Assembly (NCBI RefSeq): GCF_000003815.2
Contig: NC_049986.1
Coordinates: forward strand, 21,671,034 to 21,735,033
Length of the DNA: 64,000 nt
From: Branchiostoma floridae
Lineage: Eukaryota; Chordata; Leptocardii; Amphioxiformes; Branchiostomatidae
Direction: 5' to 3'
Position 1 is the stretch's first letter; each line of letters starts with the position of its first letter. The notes below the pieces were generated by a model. That model saw only the letters and a list, made by a program, of their open reading frames with translations, was not told where the DNA came from and did not search any database. Made by a program: the position numbers and the translations under genes. Shown piece after piece: positions 43,001 through 48,666 of this stretch.

Positions 43001-44676
43001 ACACACTGTGTACACATTACTTATTGTTTCGCCACATCGGTAGTTGGCTACAGTCCTTTCGCCACATGACAAGTCGTTTCGCCAGATGGCACAAGTCATT
43101 TCGCCACATTGCACAAGTCATCTCGCCACATGTGAACATGAGAATTCTCTCTAGTAGGTAGCGTAATAGTAGAAATTGTATTCATACTATCACTTACGTA
43201 TAATAGAGAATTCATAGATTGCAATAATTGAAAATTAGCGCGCGTGGATGCCATCCATAAAGTTAAGGCAATGTGGCCTTATAAAACAAAATAATAATAT
43301 GAACTTTATTGCTCGACACTTGTACATGGTACAAAGTATGGCAAAGACTGATACACAAAGTAAAAAAAACAACAACAGGTGTATAGAATAAGACATAACA
43401 AGAAGGGCTAACACAAGTCTTTGATATAGTGTTACAATCAAGTCATGAGTTTCATTACTCTTTCTAATAGCAAAGCAGTCTTTGATATATTTGTCTATCT
43501 TTGCATTATGGGAGTTGTGGCATCTAAAGATATATACAAATCTGTCTGTAGCATCGAGTCTCGTGAAATCTGCTGTAACAAATAAACCCTTGTTGATTCA
43601 TCACAGGAAAAGTAACTCATTGTTCGCACCTCCCTCCAGTTCGTTATAGCAGTAGACCTCGAAGGGCGGTTCTCCCACGGTGTACACCCCGCTCTTGTTG
43701 ATGTTGTTGTCCCAAACATCCAGGCAGTCCCTGGCCCCTGGAGCAGAATTTACATATGAATTTTTTTATTATGTCTAGAAACACAATATTTACAGTATCC
43801 TTTTAAAGATATTAAAGTATAAAGTATATAAAGTCATCCTTCAAGGAACTGTAAACGGAGCTAGGAGAAGGGGAAGGCAGAAGAAAAATGGGCAAACAAC
43901 ATTATGGAATGGACGGGAAAGAGCTTTGCAGAGTCCCTCCCGCTGACGCAGGACCGAATGGGATGGAGGAACCTGATTCACAGCGTCACCATGCAGCGCC
44001 CCCACGACCAGGGAATACTGGGTTAAGGGACCAATGTACAAGGTACAAGGTTTAAAGATATATGGGTATTGGCCAGTATTTATATAGACCGTTTTTACTA
44101 GTATTATATTCATATAGACGGATAGATGTAGAAAGAATTCTAGAAAAGATAGATGACATTTTGCCAAAGATAATTGAATTTTTGTGTAAATTTGACAAGA
44201 AAAGTTGCTGTAGTTTAAAAGATTAGCCTCTGTTATTGACCGTTAAATAATATGTACCAGTACCTTCAAAATGAGCATACAAAAAAGGACATAGACGTTC
44301 TTGGATGCGTGAGAAAAATATGACCAGCAAATAATTTCACGGCTACATAAGACACACAGAAGTCAAGAGTAGTATTTGACCTCACCGACCGAAAGCAGGT
44401 ACCCATACTGACACATCCTCTACCGTGAAGTGAGAAAGGTTGTTTAAAGTGTCTTTCCCAAGGGCCTAACGTCGGGGGCACGGCGAGCATCGAACTCGGG
44501 ACCCCTCGATTCCGAGCCCATTTACGCCACACACGATGCCACGATTGAAGCATGAAGCGTTTGCGATCTTACAATAATCGTATTACGTATGTGACCGAGA
44601 GCTTACCTTCCACATCCGTGATAGCCATAGACACGTAAACGAGAAGACCAATCAGAAGACCTAACTTCGCCCTCAT
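14884..44676 (-). CDS. Polycystin-1-like multidomain lectin receptor/channel (about 38 exons)
   Basis: One gene is read from ATG 44676 to TAG 14884. Domain order is signal peptide, fibrinogen-like (split), FTP lectin (split), F5/8-like, chitin-binding-like, EGF-CA, C-type lectin (split by PAN), helical stalk, GAIN/GPS, PLAT, 11 membrane segments with a polycystin channel core, then a C-terminal helix. Summed exons give about 7.37 kb (about 2,456 aa). Nearly every junction agrees in phase; one link, between 29757 and 29436, is uncertain. Family knowledge places such proteins in the plasma or ciliary membrane, with GPS self-cleavage and a possible partner of polycystin-2 type. The ectodomain is richer than in vertebrate PKD1L proteins. 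It converges on the glycosyltransferase and diverges from the zinc-finger cluster. Module entries follow. Whether all exons occur in one mRNA is unknown. Confidence 0.88.
15318..15536. mobile_element. MITE with ATACCCCC/GGGGTA termini
   Basis: The left end TATACCCCCACTAGGACGGCA pairs with the right end TGCCGTCCTACAGGGGTA. The body is about 180 bases without coding content. The termini resemble those of the element at 3918-4108. It lies in the last intron of the polycystin-like gene. Confidence 0.65.
15713..20401 (-). CDS. Polycystin-like: membrane core and channel domain
   Basis: Exons 20401-20159, 19556-19348, 18876-18765, 18432-18188, 17754-17562, 17156-16533 and 16249-15713 all join in phase. 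The first two each carry two hydrophobic segments (TM2-5). TM6 (S1-like, [16 protein letters not shown]) is in 18432-18188. Exon 17156-16533 holds the extracellular polycystin domain ([19 protein letters not shown]) plus S2 and S3. Exon 16249-15713 holds the S4-like [11 protein letters not shown], then S5, the pore loop and S6 ([18 protein letters not shown]). The pore loop reads [12 protein letters not shown] and lacks the acidic filter residue of polycystin-2. Such pores are typical of PKD1-type subunits, so it may need a PKD2-type partner; that is inference. Confidence 0.9.
17260..17368 (+). mobile_element. LINE 3' end, heavily 5'-truncated
   Basis: The stretch ends with GGAAGAGTAGTGATGTATCA, then CACTAATGAAGATCGATATA and an AAACC-type repeat. 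It parallels the 3' end of the LINE at 8240-8307 (GGAAGAATAGTTCAATGTAA). It lies between polycystin exons in the opposite orientation. Confidence 0.6.
17820..17905 (+). repeat. SINE head fragment
   Basis: GGCCCTAGGTTCAAATCCTG contains a B box, and the following AGGTACTTTACATGACGTTCC is the SINE body seen at 11285. The remainder is missing. A poly-G run follows at 17939-17951. Confidence 0.45.
20460..20573 (-). pseudogene. Partial duplicate of the TM2/TM3 exon
   Basis: The first ~114 bases of exon 20401-20159 are repeated here with a usable acceptor (TTTCTAG). They encode the same start through [14 protein letters not shown]. The copy then stops aligning and has no matching donor or second membrane segment. 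It is either a dead exon or a decoy acceptor. Confidence 0.85.
20584..20680 (+). repeat. CTGTAT satellite plus CGTAACAC repeat fragment
   Basis: A run of TCTGTA units leads into GGTATAACCGCCGTTCGGCG and TAACACAGCAG. This is the head of the family seen in full at 21805-22012 and 39055-39266. Confidence 0.65.
20889..22187 (-). CDS. Polycystin-like: PLAT domain exons
   Basis: Exons 22187-22020, 21609-21449 and 21091-20889 encode a PLAT (lipoxygenase-homology) beta-sandwich. It starts [20 protein letters not shown], passes through [20 protein letters not shown] and ends with [14 protein letters not shown] and DGHLWIS. The third exon ends FTRVQR, the conserved lead-in to TM2. For exon 21609 I chose the donor after TCAAC (21449) because only it keeps the frame with the next exon. 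PLAT domains in polycystins bind lipid and partner proteins on the cytosolic side after TM1. Confidence 0.9.
21715..21765 (-). pseudogene. Duplicated 3' end of the first PLAT exon
   Basis: On the minus strand GTCAGGGCGCTGGGGAACCAG repeats the end of exon 22187-22020 and is followed by a GTACGATA donor-like sequence. No acceptor or upstream coding sequence accompanies it. Confidence 0.7.
21805..22012 (+). repeat. GTATAACC/CGTAACACACCAGC repeat, copy 1
   Basis: About 205 bases including CGTAACACACCAGCTCCGCA, GGCAGCAGCTGGTTAT and CACACCTAACTTTTGCACAT match 39055-39266. A worn reverse copy is at 24690-24850. This copy ends within about 8 bases of a PLAT exon donor (22020). Confidence 0.85.
22576..24246 (-). 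CDS. Polycystin-like: GAIN/GPS region and TM1
   Basis: Exons 24246-24083, 23706-23110 and 22806-22576 join in phase. The 199-codon middle exon has many N-glycosylation sites and ends [16 protein letters not shown]. The next exon supplies [13 protein letters not shown], which completes the four-cysteine GPS motif with the cleavable HLT tripeptide. TM1 ([18 protein letters not shown]) follows, then a basic cytosolic RRADKRD. Family knowledge says such GPS sites self-cleave between L and T and leave two associated chains. All required residues are seen here. Confidence 0.92.
22815..22934 (+). repeat. Compound tetranucleotide microsatellite
   Basis: A run of AATC units passes into a run of AAGC units, directly upstream of the acceptor of polycystin exon 22806. 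Open frames through it are artefacts of the repeat. Confidence 0.95.
24300..24435. repeat. Small inverted-repeat element
   Basis: CGTTTCGATGCCTATCAG and its inverse CTGATAGGCATCGAACG enclose GCGCCACCTACACCTGCTGC. The body resembles the interior of the element at 9424-9703. Confidence 0.6.
24690..24850 (-). repeat. GTATAACC repeat, worn reverse copy
   Basis: On the minus strand it contains CGGTATAACCACC and CAGCTTCACAGGCACGCGGT, matching the family at 21805 and 39055. Confidence 0.6.
24870..29436 (-). CDS. Polycystin-like: helical stalk exons
   Basis: Exons 29436-29380, 29048-28905, 28253-28163, 27186-27110, 26595-26464, 26145-26046, 25616-25540 and 24978-24870 join in phase. They encode short amphipathic helices with N-glycosylation sites, for example [14 protein letters not shown] and [11 protein letters not shown]. 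The phase series 0-0, 0-1, 1-0 occurs twice with similar lengths (144/91/77 and 132/100/77), as if a three-exon block had duplicated. This resembles the helical subdomain ahead of GAIN in polycystins. The link from the lectin exon ending at 29757 (phase 1) to 29436 (phase 0) needs one more exon. Either an 8-nt micro-exon at 29560-29567 or a ~62-nt version of it could fill the gap. Confidence 0.78.
26878..27046. mobile_element. Worn inverted-repeat element
   Basis: AGCCTCTACCATGCTCCGG and, inverted at the right end, ACCTCTACCAGGTTCCGA resemble the termini of the perfect element at 28588-28778. The copy appears to be an older member of that family. Confidence 0.5.
27609..27894. mobile_element. 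GGTATCTCACTGC-type MITE
   Basis: The inverted termini GGTGGTATCTCACTGC and GCAGTGAGATACCAC, followed inward by GGGGCAYCGGTGCGGCA, define the ends. The body includes ACGTAAGAAAATCCGCTCTT. It is related to the elements at 27912-28148 and 58577-58815. Confidence 0.75.
27912..28148. mobile_element. TGCACTCTCACC-type MITE
   Basis: The ends are TGCACTCTCACCGGACGTGG and its inverse GGTGAGAGTGCA. The right end lies 15 bases from the donor of stalk exon 28253-28163. It shares GTAAGAAAATCGTTCTTT-like interior sequence with its relatives. Confidence 0.75.
28579..28787. mobile_element. Long-palindrome element with 9-bp target duplication
   Basis: The element at 28588-28778 (191 bp) is nearly all inverted repeat. 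It starts TAGTCTCTACCAGACTCCGG and ends with the exact inverse. CGCAAATGG flanks it at 28579-28587 and 28779-28787. Nine-base duplications point to a Mutator-like (MULE) origin. The near-perfect arms suggest a young insertion. Confidence 0.88.
29757..34683 (-). CDS. Polycystin-like: chitin-binding-like, EGF, C-type lectin and PAN exons
   Basis: Exon 34683-34483 is a cysteine-rich module ([35 protein letters not shown]), like chitin-binding-type domains common in amphioxus secreted proteins. Exon 33858-33730 is a calcium-binding EGF domain ([16 protein letters not shown]). C-type lectin exons are 31859-31657 ([21 protein letters not shown]), 31080-30987 ([18 protein letters not shown]) and 29813-29757 ([16 protein letters not shown]). 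Exon 30276-30031 encodes a PAN/apple-like module ([17 protein letters not shown]) and lies between the last two lectin exons. All outer borders are phase 1. The lectin domain lacks clear EPN/QPD and WND calcium-sugar residues, so its ligand need not be a sugar. Confidence 0.83.
30500..30625 (+). repeat. TATG/TATC microsatellite
   Basis: About 14 TATG units pass directly into about 17 TATC units within the intron between a C-type lectin exon and the PAN exon. The surrounding 30626-30980 shows nothing else. Confidence 0.95.
31400..31570 (+). repeat. tRNA-derived SINE
   Basis: GTCCCGAGTTCGTTCGCCC is a worn B box, and TTGGAAAGGCACTTTACGCG with CCTTCCTCACATCACCCAGG is the body seen at 11280. It lies in the intron between the first two C-type lectin exons. 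Confidence 0.65.
32298..33150 (+). repeat. Two sets of local tandem repeats
   Basis: Set 1 repeats AAAATAACACCCCTGGT-containing units at about 32341-32420 and 32513-32585. Set 2 is a ~240-base unit at 32698-32910, recurring at 32938-33145, with GGTGAATTCGATATGCTTTT and ACTATTACCGGA in both. There is no gene on either strand. All lie in the intron between the EGF and lectin exons. Confidence 0.75.
34980..35745 (-). pseudogene. Tandem partial copies of the last fibrinogen exon
   Basis: Four copies follow the true exon (36082-35883): about 35653-35740, 35441-35530, 35224-35310 and 34980-35060, spaced 210-245 bases. Each retains the exon's 3' end ([19 protein letters not shown]) and most keep the donor (CGGTAAGG or TTGGTAAGG). 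None has the WWY part or a clear acceptor. They are truncated exon copies, more decayed with distance. Confidence 0.85.
35883..44676 (-). CDS. Polycystin-like: signal peptide and nested fibrinogen/FTP/F5-8 lectin exons
   Basis: Exon 44676-44607 is a signal peptide ([18 protein letters not shown]). Fibrinogen-like exons are 43737-43630 ([26 protein letters not shown]), 40263-40121 ([25 protein letters not shown]), 39570-39470, 37208-37068, 37023-36883 and 36082-35883 ([17 protein letters not shown]). Between the first two lie FTP exon 42911-42627 ([33 protein letters not shown]), F5/8-like exon 42089-41643 and FTP exon 40713-40576 ([20 protein letters not shown]). The inner exons are all phase 1-1. 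The FTP motif keeps the R-x-x-C-C-x-x-R pattern and an upstream His (CTHT) that bind fucose in eel agglutinin. The fibrinogen DQDNDGN calcium site is present in both 141-nt exon copies. Confidence 0.87.
36457..36731. mobile_element. Fold-back element with CAG-GGCGGCGG termini
   Basis: The left end CAGAGGCGGCGGCTGG and right end GCCGCCGCCACTG are inverted. The interior has several long G or C runs. It encodes nothing and lies between fibrinogen exons. The termini are like those of hAT-type MITEs. Confidence 0.6.
37233..38460. mobile_element. CATATAGTAAGG-family element split by another transposon
   Basis: The left terminus near 37233-37272 (GTTCTTTCGGCACATCC, GGGAGTACTTA) and the body plus right terminus at about 38176-38460 match the intact element at 9424-9703. 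A 901-bp TA-flanked element sits inside the left arm. The outer element starts about 25 bases from the acceptor of fibrinogen exon 37208-37068. Confidence 0.75.
37273..38173. mobile_element. Tc1/mariner-like non-autonomous element
   Basis: The inverted ends CAGTCAAACCTGCCC and GGGCAGGTTAGACTG are flanked by TA on both sides. Motifs GCGACCACCTGGCC and AGCGACCACC recur near both ends. The style of the termini recalls pogo/Tigger relatives. No transposase frame is visible in its 901 bp. Confidence 0.8.
38660..38745 (+). repeat. SINE head fragment
   Basis: GGTCGTGAGTTCGATCACCG carries a B box in a tRNA-like context. No body or tail follows. Confidence 0.4.
39055..39266 (+). repeat. GTATAACC/CGTAACACACCAGC repeat, copy 2
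   Basis: It matches 21805-22012 over its length, including CGTAACACACCAGCTTCGCA and CACACCTAACTTTTGCACAT. Confidence 0.85.
39345..39430 (-). repeat. CAAGCAACT/CAGACG repeat, reverse copy
   Basis: GTCACTGACGAAGGATGG and CCAGTTGCTTGAGTAACT are the reverse of the family described at 10913. Confidence 0.65.
39787..40092 (+). repeat. GA-rich microsatellite of about 300 bases
   Basis: The run is mostly GA dinucleotides with CAGA and AAAG interruptions. On the gene's sense strand it is a CT tract that begins about 29 bases after the donor of fibrinogen exon 40263-40121. Long Ser/Leu-rich open frames across it are artefacts. Confidence 0.95.
41262..41370 (+). repeat. CAAGCAACT/CAGACGTTTC repeat
   Basis: Contains CTTCAAGCAACTAG, GGAAACGGTCAGACGTTTCT and GACACTGAAGTGATCTGG, as at 10913. 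The surrounding 40714-41640 shows no other feature. Confidence 0.65.
42249..42304 (+). repeat. TATG microsatellite
   Basis: About 12 TATG units followed by AATG units. A second tract is at 42533-42588. Both lie between the FTP and F5/8 exons. Confidence 0.95.
42328..42378 (-). pseudogene. Duplicated 3' end of the FTP exon
   Basis: On the minus strand ATCATCCTATCCAGCCCGAC and a GTGGAG/GTGACT donor repeat the end of exon 42911-42627. No upstream FTP sequence or clear acceptor accompanies it. Similar TATG tracts adjoin both the exon and this copy, so the unit probably duplicated together with its flank. Confidence 0.75.
43029..43133 (+). repeat. Short tandem repeat, ~27-bp unit
   Basis: About four units centred on TTTCGCCACAT and CACAAGTCATTTCGCC repeat with small changes. 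It lies in the intron upstream of the FTP exon. Confidence 0.8.
43285..43580 (-). repeat. Copy of a LINE-like 3' region
   Basis: On the minus strand it encodes a fragment like [11 protein letters not shown], matching 52282-52430, and ends with GTACCATGTACAAGTG and CAATAAAG-type sequence. It adjoins fibrinogen exon 43737-43630 on its downstream side. Confidence 0.6.
44385..44550 (-). repeat. tRNA-derived SINE, reverse copy
   Basis: The minus strand carries GTCCCGAGTTCGATGCTCGC (B box) followed by CTTGGGAAAGACACTTTA and a body as at 11285. It lies in the first intron of the polycystin-like gene. Confidence 0.65.
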
Positions 44677-45211
44677 GTTGGCGGACCGATGCCGCTCCTC
44701 CGAACGTCGAAACTGAAAACGCGATCGTTAAAACAGATTACACCTTTTATACTGTCCAACCTACCTTCCTGACAAAGTCTACTCACACCCTTTGTCGCTT
44801 GTATGTAATTTCCAGGGCTCTTGGGAAACCGGTAGGACATGATATAGCCATCACAAGAACTCATCCATCACAAGGCTCTATAGTAAGTTTGACGTAGGCG
44901 CATTAAACCGCGCTATGATAGCGTCACCATTCTGTCAATATGTCTGGGGAAAATTTGTCATTGTCACGTACTGTTTTACGTATATCTATATACTATTAGG
45001 TAGCTGGGTGAATAATTAATAAGGTGGTTACAAAAGTGTGAATTGCACTGGACATTTTAGTTTCTTCTAGATATGACATCATTTCATAACAGGATACCAT
45101 ACTTGAAATGTTCCGTGACCTAAATTCAGAGTTTGACCAAATATTTGATATTATAGCTATGTATACAGCTATTTGTACAACATTTTCACCTCGTAGGCTA
45201 ACGATCTAATT

Positions 45212-45363
45212 CGGGGCTCGGTCGGGCTGTTTGCGAGAACGAAAATAGAAAAGTATACGTGAAAATATACACAAACAATGTCAACTATTCTCTTTCAGTT
45301 TTGTAGTTTTGTGTCTTTTTTAACATACTTTAACTTCCAGAAAGCTGCCCGACCGGGCCCCGG
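45212..45363. mobile_element. Small inverted-repeat element
   Basis: CGGGGCTCGGTCGGGCTG and its near-inverse CTGCCCGACCGGGCCCCG bracket about 110 AT-rich bases. It lies in the intergenic region between the divergent polycystin-like and zinc-finger genes. Confidence 0.6.
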
Positions 45364-45792
45364 TTTGAAATGTGACGTAGGCCTTACGCATGCTTACTGG
45401 ACAGTGCCAGAGTCTTAATTTGGATTTGTGATACCTTAACTTTATAATGGGGATATCATGAAAAACGTACACGTATGAATGAAAATACAACAAAACACAC
45501 GAAGTGAAAAGCAAATGAAATTCACAAAGCGCCCTGTCCACTCGCGCGTCCAGGTCGCCAACGTACCACAGATTCAGGTAACCGCTTTAGAACAAACGAG
45601 TGGCTACATACGAGCGATCGTGATGATGTCACGGTGACGCAGTGGTAGGCAAAAAGCAGGTGTTTGGCAAAAGATTGATTTACATATCAGCCAGTAATTT
45701 GATCTGATAATCCAAATACAAATTTTTTTATCCAAAAAGTGTTGTAACCAGCCGTCAAATACCCCGGATATAAACAACAGCGTTTGCTTGTA

Positions 45793-46189
45793 TACACCTT
45801 TCTCACGCGGCGGCCATGATAGATCTAAAACGAGTTCAATGTGGCAAACAAAAGGCTGTCCATCATAATGAGCAGTTCGACCAATGGTAGCCTGCCAATT
45901 AGGAAATCGACCAATAAGTGAATGGCTGCAAATTCGTTAAAAATTTGCATTATTATGTTTTTATTTTGCATCTCTTAATGGAATATGGGGTCAGTCTACA
46001 CTACTCTAAATTGCTACATTTTTCGGTGCATAACACTTCTTGTAATATTTATTATTCCATCTTATATCATGAAAATTTGTGTGGTTTGGGGGAAAACTAA
46101 ATGGGACCTGATTTTAGAAATAAGTTTTGTCTGTTTGCCTCATTGACCTCTTCTTGGATCTATCATGGCCGCCGCGTGAGAAAGGTGTA
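45793..46189. mobile_element. MITE with TACACCTTTCTCACGCGG termini
   Basis: The ends TACACCTTTCTCACGCGGCG and CGCCGCGTGAGAAAGGTGTA are exact inverses extending through GCCATGATAGATC. The element is 397 bp with no coding content. It lies just upstream of the first zinc-finger promoter. The rest of 44677-46330 shows no gene. Confidence 0.85.
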
Positions 46190-46256
46190 TTGTCTGATGC
46201 ATAGAGAAGGTTGTCTGGTATTCTGAGATAAGGTCGTCTAGTGTTGTCTACTATGT

Positions 46257-46482
46257 CGCTATGCAAATCAACGCAGGGTATCAGTTGTCTCTTCACCCAT
46301 AAAACCATTTTTACCTCTGTCTACTCAGTCATTATATAAACCCGTCATTGACTACAGTAGTTCAGTCAGTGACGACTCTGAATCCGTTTGGATCTGTGTC
46401 TCACTGTAAACATTGCACCGACTCTGAAACCGTGAGGACCTGTGTGGCCATGCAGTTCGTTGGAGCGTCAGCGCAATCTCGG
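46257..46482 (+). promoter_or_regulatory. Zinc-finger promoter and leader exon 1
   Basis: An octamer-like TATGCAAATCA (near 46259) and TATATAAA (46333-46340, in CAGTCATTATATAAACCCGTC) precede a leader exon ending TCTCG/GTAAGT at 46481/46482. A short coding start lies at ATG 46450. The same set of elements recurs near 56158-56881, 61120-61696 and 62150-62372. Confidence 0.75.
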
Positions 46483-47106
46483 TAAGTACGGATCGTGACT
46501 GCATTTTCTAGAATACCTAGATGTCATATAGAGATGTAAATTGGGATAGTCGAAAATTGATTTTCCCCCACCCAACAGCATAATGCTGAAAACTCATTCG
46601 ATTTAGTAACGCTAGTGTATTTCTGCGACGCACATTGATGACCTCCATGCGTTCTATGTTTGTTATAATGGGGACGTAGATATTGTAGACAATTGAATCT
46701 CTACAGTTGGACAAGTCGTGAGATTTACTGCCGGAAATTTCCAGCTAGAAGCACAGCTAGAGTGGACTTACAGATCAACTCTCATGCTCGATACAAATAC
46801 CGGAACACCGATTGAACAAGTTAACGTCACATACAAATGTCACTATGTCAAACATGTTTAGATCATTCATATGGTAAGATAGCTTGTAATGGTATGTTAA
46901 CATAAATTTGTCACTACACAACTTCTGTTCAATCAACTTTACGAATTGTTTATTTTTTGCGGTATATTCCTGCAGGATGACCATGGCAGACACAGTTGTA
47001 CCCCACGTAAAAGAAGAGGAACGGATTTGAACGGACTTCTCCGCGTGCACACAGGTGTAGTGAGTGTGGCAAGGAGTTCCGTTACCCGAGTCAACTAAAG
47101 ACCCAT

Positions 47107-48054
47107 ATGCGGACCCACACAGGAGAGAAACCGTACGTGTGTGGGACGTGCGACAAGGCCTTCGGTCAGCTAACGACCCTGACGACTCACATGCGGACCC
47201 ACACCGGGGAGAAACCGTACATGTGCGGGGAGTGCAACTCACAGTTTACTCAGCTGTCTCATCTGAAGGCACACATGCGGTCTCACACAGGTGAGAAACC
47301 GTACCCGTGTGAGCAATGTGGCAAACGTTTCGGCCAGCCAGCTCATCTTATGACTCACATGCGAACTCACACAGGGGAGAAACCGTACATGTGTGTGAAA
47401 TGCGGCAAGAAGTTCAGCAGGTCACATGACCTTAAGGAGCATATTCGGACTCACACTGGGGAGAAACCTCACCAGTGTAAGGAGTGCAGCAGACGGTTCA
47501 CCAGGTTGGGTGATCTGAAGGCTCATGTGAGAACTCACACAGGTGAAAAACCCTACAGGTGTGAGAAGTGCTGCAAGCAGTTCAGTAGAAGTGTTGAACT
47601 AAATACACACATGAGAACTCACACTGGGGAGACGCCCTACACGTGCGAGGACTGCGGCATGCAGTTCAATAAACTGCGTCGTCTGAAAGAGCACATACGG
47701 ACTCACACTGGCGAGAAACCGTACAAATGCGAGGTATGCAGCAGACAATTCAGTGTCCCGAGAACCCTGAAGAGGCACATGATGACCCACACCGGTGAGA
47801 GACCGTACGTGTGTGAATATTGCAACAAAAGGTGTCGTCAGTTAGCTGAACTGAAGATTCACATGCGGATACACACCGGCGAGCAACCCTACAGGTGTGA
47901 AGAGTGCGGCAAGCAGTTCAGCGAGCTGGGTAATCTAAAGAGACACATGAGAATACACACAGGTGAGAAACCGTATCTGTGTAGTGACTGCGGCAAGCGG
48001 TTCGAGAGGATTGATCACCTGAAGAGTCACATGCGGACTCACACACATGTGTGA
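47107..48054 (+). CDS. C2H2 zinc-finger protein 1 (about 12 fingers)
   Basis: Kruppel-type fingers joined by HTGEKPY linkers run to TGA at 48054. They include [34 protein letters not shown] and [17 protein letters not shown]. One more finger ([17 protein letters not shown]) lies upstream of the first in-frame ATG (47107), in a frame open back to about 47007. If leader exon 46450-46481 splices to the acceptor at 46977, it reads [15 protein letters not shown] and then stops in a different frame from the fingers. So the 5' coding end appears frame-broken or uses another splice. Such proteins bind DNA in the nucleus; the target is not predictable here. A poly(A) signal lies at 48512. Confidence 0.85.
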   Translation: MRTHTGEKPYVCGTCDKAFGQLTTLTTHMRTHTGEKPYMCGECNSQFTQLSHLKAHMRSHTGEKPYPCEQCGKRFGQPAHLMTHMRTHTGEKPYMCVKCGKKFSRSHDLKEHIRTHTGEKPHQCKECSRRFTRLGDLKAHVRTHTGEKPYRCEKCCKQFSRSVELNTHMRTHTGETPYTCEDCGMQFNKLRRLKEHIRTHTGEKPYKCEVCSRQFSVPRTLKRHMMTHTGERPYVCEYCNKRCRQLAELKIHMRIHTGEQPYRCEECGKQFSELGNLKRHMRIHTGEKPYLCSDCGKRFERIDHLKSHMRTHTHV

Positions 48055-48511
48055 AGACTGTGATAGGTATGGCCACAGATTGGTAAGCAAAGACAAGGAC
48101 ACTATGAAACGGAGGATTGTACCTTCCTTAATGTCATTTCTGAAGTTCTGTTTAATGGTAATCTAACCATCATGTACGAAAAAGACTCCTGTTTTGCTAT
48201 TTGAGGATAAAAAGTAAATGAGTCGATTTCTGCTTTATACAGATAACCAAATGCCTTGTACAGGTTTCCACTTTGACAGAATTGCATGGCTTTTGTAAAT
48301 GAAACGTAGTTAACTTGCTTCATGTACATATGTATTTGTATCTTTCAATGTTAAATAGTCACATTGTGTTTGACACATCTCTGTAAATATACAAGATCAT
48401 TAGCGTCTACAATAAGTTGTACCAAAAATGTGCGACAGAAATACATTATGTACATTCAAGCCAGTATTCTTAATTAGTTTTAAAACATGTTTTCCTTATG
48501 TTGGTTTCGTC

Positions 48512-48517
48512 AATAAA
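48512..48517 (+). terminator. Poly(A) signal of zinc-finger gene 1
   Basis: AATAAA followed about 20 bases on by a GT-rich stretch (CTTGTTGTTGTTTTTACTG). The same pairing follows zinc-finger genes 2 (56073) and 3 (60776). Nothing else is seen in 48055-48600. Confidence 0.7.
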
Positions 48518-48666
48518 TCTCAGGACTTGATCTCTTGTTGTTGTTTTTACTGAACAAGCGCAATGTTGAGTAAGTTCTCTATAGCTCTCTATACTTAAAG
48601 GACTATTTAGAACTTACGAACTTACTATCTCTAAGGCACCCTAGGGTCTGCTTGGAGACTTCGTTC

